NCBI GenBank assembly: GCA_019321725.1
Contig: CM033113.1
Span: 1,054,001 to 1,118,000 of the forward strand
DNA from: Paulownia fortunei
Lineage: Eukaryota > Streptophyta > Magnoliopsida > Lamiales > Paulowniaceae
Reading direction: 5' to 3'
DNA: 64,000 bases
In this document: positions 57,085 to 64,000 of the stretch, in pieces
Position numbering within the stretch: position 1 is the first letter of the stretch
How the letters are laid out: every line of letters begins with the position of its first letter
Translations under genes and position numbers: made by a program
The notes under the pieces: model-generated
Database searches by the model: none
What the model was told of the DNA's origin: nothing
What the model saw: only the letters and a program-made list of their open reading frames with translations

Positions 57085-58590
57085 GTGTGTGTGTGTGTTA
57101 TCAATTGATATGTAATAAATTCTTTCGAACCTTTTAGTACTAGAGTAATTTATTTTCAAATTTCATTCATATTTCAATAAATCTAGAATAATGGAAGATA
57201 AATATATTATACTAATTTATTTTTTGTTTTCTACTTTTTTCCACTTCATAGATCAATAATTTATAGATTACAAGATTTCTATTTACATTTAAGTCATTAA
57301 TGCATTATAGTATTAAAATAAACAAGTATACTTCTTCTTCTTCTTTTTTTTTAATCTTTTGAGCAACTTAATGGAGCAATCTCCATTCCCGTAATATTTT
57401 GAATCTTTTATTAATAGCCTCATTTATTCCTAGATCTATTAATATTTTAAAATTAAATAAATATCAAATTTGTTGCTATGGGTTGCAGCAATACTCTACC
57501 TCTCACGCGTATGCGATTCATCTGGAAAAAAAGATAGACATAAAATGAGCGTATAATATCGATATCTTATTTAATTATGAAATACCTGTTAGAATTAGAT
57601 GCATTTTCTGCTACACTTGTGAAAATCAATGCATTTTCTTGAACCCCAATTTTAATTAAGCACGAAAATCAACATTCATAAATTCAAATATATGGAGTGC
57701 ATATATTTGATGTTTTGAACAGAATATTGACTTTCTTAAAACCTGAAAAACTGGAAATCAGAGCGCCATATCAGGAGATACTAGATACACACAATTCTCC
57801 CTGTTTCAAAAATAAAAAAAAATAAAAAAATATTGTGAACCACTAAACATTTATAATAATGTCATTATTTTTCTTTATAATATTCTATTTCAATAACTTA
57901 TAACATATCCATTGGAACACAATACTGAATGGGTATTACAAAATTTAATTTTTTCAAATTTTATTATACTATATCAATTATATGATAAATTATTCTAAAA
58001 ACACAAACATCTTCAGATCTCATTTTCCATGTTTATTGTCAATAGATAACATGATTTATTGAATTGCATCATATGTAACTGGTGCATCTGACTCAAAAAT
58101 TTTGATATGGTGTATGATTGCAATATTGATTGACCTAAACAATTTTTGTGTAACCACCAATGTAGTGCATATGCCAAAAAATAATCTAAGCATTTAATGA
58201 CCACAAATGTCTTATTCAAATGGATAAATTGCCTTTTCATTCTTTAATGCCGTAATATTTGGGGTTGCCACTCCACGGTATATGCACAACTTTATTTTAA
58301 ATGTGTTATAAATCATGTTAGAAAAACCATGTTTGATTTTTTTTAAGGGAGAATTTTTATTTCTAGTATTTTCATTAAAGTTTTATTGATTTTCGTGTAA
58401 AATTGAAAATATGTTTGAATAATTATTTTTAAATAGAAAATTTATAATGTTAAGTATGAAATTATGTTTGGTTTATTATTTTCTATGAAATTATTTTCAA
58501 ATTATGTGTATATAATATTAAATGATTTGGTAGTGTATTTTATGTGAGTTAGATATTTTAATAAAATAAATTTTAAGTTGTGTTCCAATG
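55437..58590. other. Intergenic between the two ankyrin-PGG genes
   Basis: AT-rich and non-coding. 55690-58260 is the partner of the diverged copy at 33653-35930. I find no upstream ankyrin exons for the gene at 58644. A TA run followed by a GT run lies at 57055-57098. Confidence 0.55.
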
Positions 58591-58643
58591 GTACTCACAT
58601 TATGAAATTGATATAAATAATAATAAAAAAAGGTACTCACATT

Positions 58644-60126
58644 ATGAAATTAATTATCTTAAATCCTTCAGGTCTAGCTTTGAGCATTGTGGGCCAGTAC
58701 AAAATGCTAGCTTTAGTTGAAGACAGCAATGGTGAGACGCCATTACAAGTGCTTGCAAAGAAGCCATTAGCATTAGTTTGTGGCCGCAGTCAACAAGGAC
58801 TCTGGGGCAGCATTGCCAGCAAAAGTTAGTAGTTCTTGTTGGCCATGATTTATTTATCTAGTTTTTGTCTGCATGAAACTTTAAACTCTAAAGTTGATGT
58901 TAAATACTTGGTTCTTTCAGGAAATATCATGTTTTGTTTTGTTTTGTGGACAATAACTTGGTTATGTTATGCCAGTACTACCTGACATGAAGTTGAAGAC
59001 CCACGATATATTTGCTCCATGTGATGCATATACATTGCTTGGCTGTCTTTGGGATATCGTAATACGCCATGAAGATGTAGAAACCGCACAAGATCTTGGA
59101 AACTCTTCAAAATTGTTTTTTGTAGCTGCAGAATCAGGAAACGATGACTTTTTGGTAGAGCTGATTAGTAGGTATCCTGATTTTCTGTACAAAGTGAATG
59201 CCTCGAAACACAGCATATTTCATATTGCAGTTTTGCATCGCCACGTGCAAGTCTTCAATTTGTTATACGAGTTAGGTGGTGTGAAGGATCTGATAGCAAC
59301 ATACATTGATGAAGATGGGAATAACATGCTCCACTTAGCGGCCAGGTTAGCACCTCAAAATCAACTTAATTGTATTCCAGGGGCCGCTCTTCAGATGCAG
59401 CGAGAAGTATTATGGTACAAGGTATTTATTACATGTTGATCTTTCCTTATTTTTGTACTTACTAATTACAATTTTCATTGCTGGAACCTATTAATATTTC
59501 ATCCCAATTGTGATCAGGAAGTTGAAAAGATTGTTCAGCCCTTGTACAGAAACATGAAGAACACAGCCGGTCAAACACCCTCTGACTTATTCTTAGCGGA
59601 GCACGAAAACTTGATGAAAGAAGGAGAAAAACTGATGAAGCAAACCGCCAAATCATGCATGCTTGTCACAATGCTTATTGCCACTGTGGTGTTCACCACT
59701 GCCTTCACCGTTCCCGGAGGATACAACAACAACACTGGGGCTCCAATTCTGAAAAATGAGAAGCTATTCATGGTTTTCCCCATTTCTGAGGCAGTAGCAA
59801 CTCTGTCCTCTTTGACTTCAATGTTGATGTTCCTGTCAATACTCACATCTCGTTACTCAGACAATGACTTCCTAAATTCGCTACCCTTCTGGCTGGTGGT
59901 TGGAGTAGCGGCACTTTTCGTTTCAATTGTGGCAATGATGGTGGCATTCTGCACATGTCTTTTGTTCTACCAACATGGATTGGCAGCCATAACTGTTCTT
60001 TTGGTTTTCTTTGCTAGCGTGCCTATCATATTTATAATCTTGAAGTATCCTCTTTTGGTTGCTATACTACGTTGTACACATGGTTGCAGATGGTTATTTC
60101 GATCCAACAATAAATTGTTCTCATAG
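58644..60126 (+). CDS. Ankyrin-PGG membrane protein, 5'-truncated but open (411 aa if started at 58644)
   Basis: Three exons, 58672-58824, 58976-59421 and 59518-60126, correspond to exons 3-5 of the gene at 52134, with the same intron phases and no internal stops. Exons 1 and 2, which carry the first ankyrin repeats, are absent upstream. An in-frame ATG at 58644 runs through the ancestral 3' splice site (CAG at 58669-58671) and gives a continuous frame, 411 residues after splicing. It keeps ankyrin repeats (KHSIFHIAVLHRH, GNNMLHLAARLA), the FTTAFTVPGG motif (Pro275-Gly277) and four membrane segments. Membrane and ankyrin residues look constrained, so it may still be expressed. Otherwise it is a young pseudogene or the 5' part is misassembled. 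A candidate AATAAA lies at 60181. Confidence 0.75.
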
Positions 60127-63069
60127 GAATTTGTTGAATATCTAAATATTGTATGTGTAATTTTATTTTTATTTTTTGTGAATAAATAGCTTTGACTTGT
60201 TCGCTTTTTTTTTGGATGTTTCTAAAATAATAATAACATATATTTAAATTTCAACTAAAAAAATCTTTTCTATGACAACGCAGATAGCAATTGTGGGAGA
60301 ATGATCATCGATAATGCTATATCTTGGGTGATTGTTACCAGATTCAAGCACATATCAATATTTCTATATTTAACTCAAATTCAAATCATTTTTGTGTGTG
60401 AATGCCAAATAATTTTGGATTTTAAGAAATCAAATCACTCAATTTCACTTGTATCATTTATATTTGGATGATAAATGTTTTAATCAAATTCAGTCCGAGT
60501 TAATAATAATGTAATTTTTCAAACTTAGAGCTTAAATTTCAATTAAGATCCAGTTCCATTTTTCTTTATCTAAAAAAAATGATCAATTACTTCTTTCATT
60601 GTATCAATATACTAAAAATTAATTCAATATAATTCGGATCCAAATCTCTTAACTCGATGATAGCTTTAATTCTTTGGGGGAAGAAGTTCACTCTTCATAT
60701 TTTACCTTTGCGCAGAAAGGGTCCAAGGGTCCTATAATGATATTCTATGCCACTACATTTTTAAGTGTTTGGCAATCCAAAAGCAGAACTCTAATTGGGC
60801 TGGTAGAGAGAGTACAGAATTCTAGTTGGGCTTTATCAGACGTGTTTGCAAAAACGGGCAGTGGGTTGTTTCTTCGTTTAAATTCAGCCAACCAAAGAGG
60901 TCCTTTTAGCCTCCATTTTTTATCATCATCAATCCATACCACCTAATTAATCAATAACTTTATGTTTCTTTCACCTTGTACCTTAATTAACCCGGACCCA
61001 AAAAAAGGAAAAAGGAAAAAGAAAATGTAAACAAAGATATAGAGAAATCTCGGATCATATTTTACAGACATACATCCTCGTATACCAAGCTGGACTACAA
61101 AATACATCATAACCAAGCACTAATTATTCGGTAGTTAATGCAATAGTTTCGTATGTAACTACTGGTTTATCAGTTTTATTGAAACTAAAGTTGACGGCAA
61201 GCATCTATATGATATAATACCGTGGTCAAAAAGTTGATTCTAACACGAATATGAGACATGGATTTAATGTCTATCAGAAAAATTGTGTAAAATTATAATA
61301 ATAATAATAATAATAGATTAAAATTTTCATCTATTATAATTTTTAATTTCTTTCAGTGCGTGTTATCTAGATATAAAATGCGTAGTAATATACCCATGGC
61401 ATGTTAAGAATACACGTGCTAATTGGATCCGACTCTGTCAATGGACATATTGGCTTTTAAAATAAAATTGCAGATTGGTTTTTTTAAGTCCAACCCAGGT
61501 GGGAAATTAAAAGCTGCCCAAACAACGGTCTTAATTGACTGCTGGTGATTTCTGTGTGTTTAAAATCTGTCGGGGATTCGGACTTCCCTTTTTTCTTTTT
61601 TTGTCCAAATTTTTGTTCTCCTCAAACAAACATAAATGGTACATATATTTAAATGCACTTGTGTCTTAAATTGTCATTTTGTTTAAATAAATGAATAACA
61701 TGGAATTTTCTTATACACTCAAGCCTCCTAATGACTATACATTAGCATCATACCTAATTACTTGTTTTACCTAATATGGTTGAAACTAAAGTTGATTCAT
61801 TAATATAAAATACAACTAAAATATATGACATTTATAGAAGGCTCAAGTAGATAACATTCTGATAGAAATAATGCTTATCAATGCCTGTTGCCAAAAACTA
61901 CTTAGGTAGTATATATATATATACCCGAGTAAGTGGCATAAAATTTTCCTTTAATAGTAAAAAATTAAAATAAAAAAAAAGTTAATAATCTTCTTGCTCA
62001 ATTTTTCCGGTTGTGTTGCATGTTGCATGGTGATGGCGATGTAACGGTGATGACGGGATGCTGCTATTCTTAAGTATATCATAAATTATTTTTCAGTTGT
62101 GTTGCTAGTAGTAGTGTATCTTAGATTGGATTTTGCATTAAAAGATTATAGAAATTAATGTATAAGTTTATGTTAAAAAATGTTTCATTTTATAACTTAC
62201 TCTCTTGATCAAAAATTTAAAAATTAAATTGCTTAATCTGACGATAGTGAAATTAAATCGGCATAGATTCATCGAATATTAATTGTAGGGACACAAATTA
62301 ATAGCCACAATTCGAAGACGCCTAATATTGAACACGAGTTTTAGTTAAGTTATTAAAAGTTGTTGTACATTTTTACATACTCTAAAATAATATAGATTTG
62401 TGTGGGAAAAGTTGTTAATTAATGTTTGGATAAGGTAATTTATAAAAGTTATTTGTTGTTGATAAATAAATGAGTTTGAAATATCTTATATGTTATATTG
62501 TTCTTGAAGATAAATCATATTTATTATATGCTCTCAAATTTTAGTCAAACCACTGTTACTAAAATCAATTTTAACTTATATTGCCGACAGTAAAGATTAT
62601 AACACAACTTCCAAATTAAGTCGCACGAACAGATAATAAATTCAAAATCACTTAAAAAAAGATATATAGAATTAAATAAGAGTGCGCAAATAAGACAAAT
62701 CACATAAAAATATAACATAAATTGTACTGCTTATACTAGCCTAAATTTATTGTTTTTATTTTATTTTTAGAAACATTTTAAAATAATACTCATTTTTCAA
62801 CCATGGTTTTTTGTGTTGAAATAGACAGTACAATATAGAAGAAATATTAAAATAGTCTGAATGAGATTTTTTTGCTACATATTTTGGAAAGTTAAAAAGC
62901 TTTAGATAAGTGAATGTATAATAGAATCTGTTAGTTAAAATTCATATTATATTCAAATAATATATATATATATATATAAATAATTAAAAAATATTTTTAT
63001 TTTTTTTATATATTTTTAACTGTCAATTAATATTCCATTATAATTAACATTTTAAAATTTAAATTAATC
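60127..63069. other. Intergenic, no gene called
   Basis: AT-rich. Contains an (AAT)7-like run near 61294-61314. The 90-codon frame at 60674-60946 has an Ser-rich sequence without family signature and is not called. Confidence 0.4.
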
Positions 63070-63430
63070 TAACAATTATTTAAAACTTATTTATAAATAT
63101 TAATAAAACATCAAAATAAAATTCTAATAATTTATAAATATAATAATAATTATTAAATAAATATCTTTAATTTATGTCATAATTATAAATTAAATAATAT
63201 AGAAGCACATATAAATTTTATATAGTTTAAAAATATGTACAAACACAATATTATATAAAAGTAATGTCAAAATAAGTTGAATTTTTGTTACCGAATAATT
63301 TTTTACATTCATAATTTATCCCGCAAGTCTACGAATTTATGTATTATCCATATTTTATATTTTTGTATTTTTGACCAATTTTCTCATGATAATTTTTAAT
63401 AAAAATTCTTATTATACTCATACCTACTAA
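63070..63430. repeat. AT-rich dispersed repeat, copy 2
   Basis: Direct-orientation partner of 15985-16400, strongly diverged but with collinear anchors. Confidence 0.55.
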
Positions 63431-63818
63431 AAAAACATTTTTTATTTTATTTTTCTCTCGTAATTTTGACTATCATCCCATTTTAGATGATTGTGGCAAA
63501 GTCAACCCACTTGGTGCTTTCAGATGAAAACAACACGTGGCCGCTCATGTCCACCAGCAACATGGAAACTTTTAGTTGAAAAAAAAAGAAGAAAAAATGT
63601 AACGAAAAAGAACTTTACCGTTCCATAAAATCGTTCATGCTTTTCACTGAAAAAGTGTTTTAATGATGTATGTTACTAAATTACTAAAAAAGCTAAATAT
63701 AATTACAGGGATTTAAATTGGATTTAAGATTTGACAGAATTTGTGTAGATGAATACCAAGCATTGACCATAATCGGGAAACAAATTGAAGCAGAATATCA
63801 ATACCAAAACGATGGAAT

Positions 63819-64000
63819 GCATGAATGAAAATTCAAATGAGCTATAATAAATGATATATAATGAGAGGATATTCCGTTTATTATGTTTTCATCTAATCAG
63901 GTAAAATAAAATTTGTTAACAGCTTTTTAATTAAATGGAAGGTTCTGCCGACAACTGCAATGCAAAAAACTGTAAATGTTCCTTTGGTCTCATTCAAGAA
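63819..64000. repeat. 182-bp exact repeat, copy at window end
   Basis: Identical to 22994-23175. The match starts at the first base after the assembly gap and runs to the last base of the window, so its full length is unknown. Confidence 0.97.

Noticed and set aside
60674..60946. 90-codon + frame and 65-codon - frame
   Set aside because: No recognisable family, and neither has promoter support.

Overview
The window is nuclear DNA from a flowering plant. It is AT-rich and gene-poor, with spliced genes that have GT..AG introns, plant TATA boxes, plant LTR-retrotransposon and hAT MITE remnants, and plant gene families (berberine-bridge-enzyme-like oxidases, ankyrin/PGG membrane proteins, chloroplast sulfiredoxin). 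A core eudicot is likely; I cannot name the species.

Left third (1-18.6 kb): a tandem cluster of intronless BBE-like FAD oxidase genes, all on the + strand. It holds the 3' end of one gene (1-414), two almost identical full genes (4067-5689 and 12514-14136), a diverged full paralogue (16606-18207) and a short relic (18518-18605). The two near-identical genes sit in 3.6-kb duplicated blocks (2844-6464 and 11277-14911). A decayed, 3'-truncated Ty3/gypsy element on the - strand separates the blocks. About 2.1 kb covering gene and 3' flank differs by one base, while the outer flanks differ by about 3%, which looks like gene conversion.

Middle (18.6-40.8 kb): mostly non-coding. It contains a 100-N assembly gap (22894-22993), one candidate small gene with a good TATA box (24651-24920, -), MITEs and other dispersed repeats, and decayed copies of genes that survive further right: a proline-rich protein relic (27547-28060), a sulfiredoxin-exon/PGG-domain chimera (33347-33652) and an ankyrin gene relic (38430-39675). 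These relics suggest an old segmental duplication of the 41-58 kb region.

Right third (40.8-64 kb): a small secreted Pro/Phe-rich repeat protein (40956-41450); a complete-looking 206-bp TRIM retroelement (42219-42424); the first two exons of a sulfiredoxin gene without its catalytic exon (43658-44838); a small CxxC protein gene (46769-47140, -); a complete five-exon ankyrin-PGG membrane protein gene (52134-55023); and a 5'-truncated but still open second ankyrin-PGG gene (58644-60126). The last 182 bases of the window repeat exactly the 182 bases that follow the assembly gap.

The genes do not form one pathway. The BBE-like enzymes are secreted oxidases. The ankyrin-PGG proteins belong to a family that includes defence-related ACD6. 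Their shared trait here is tandem duplication, decay and repair.
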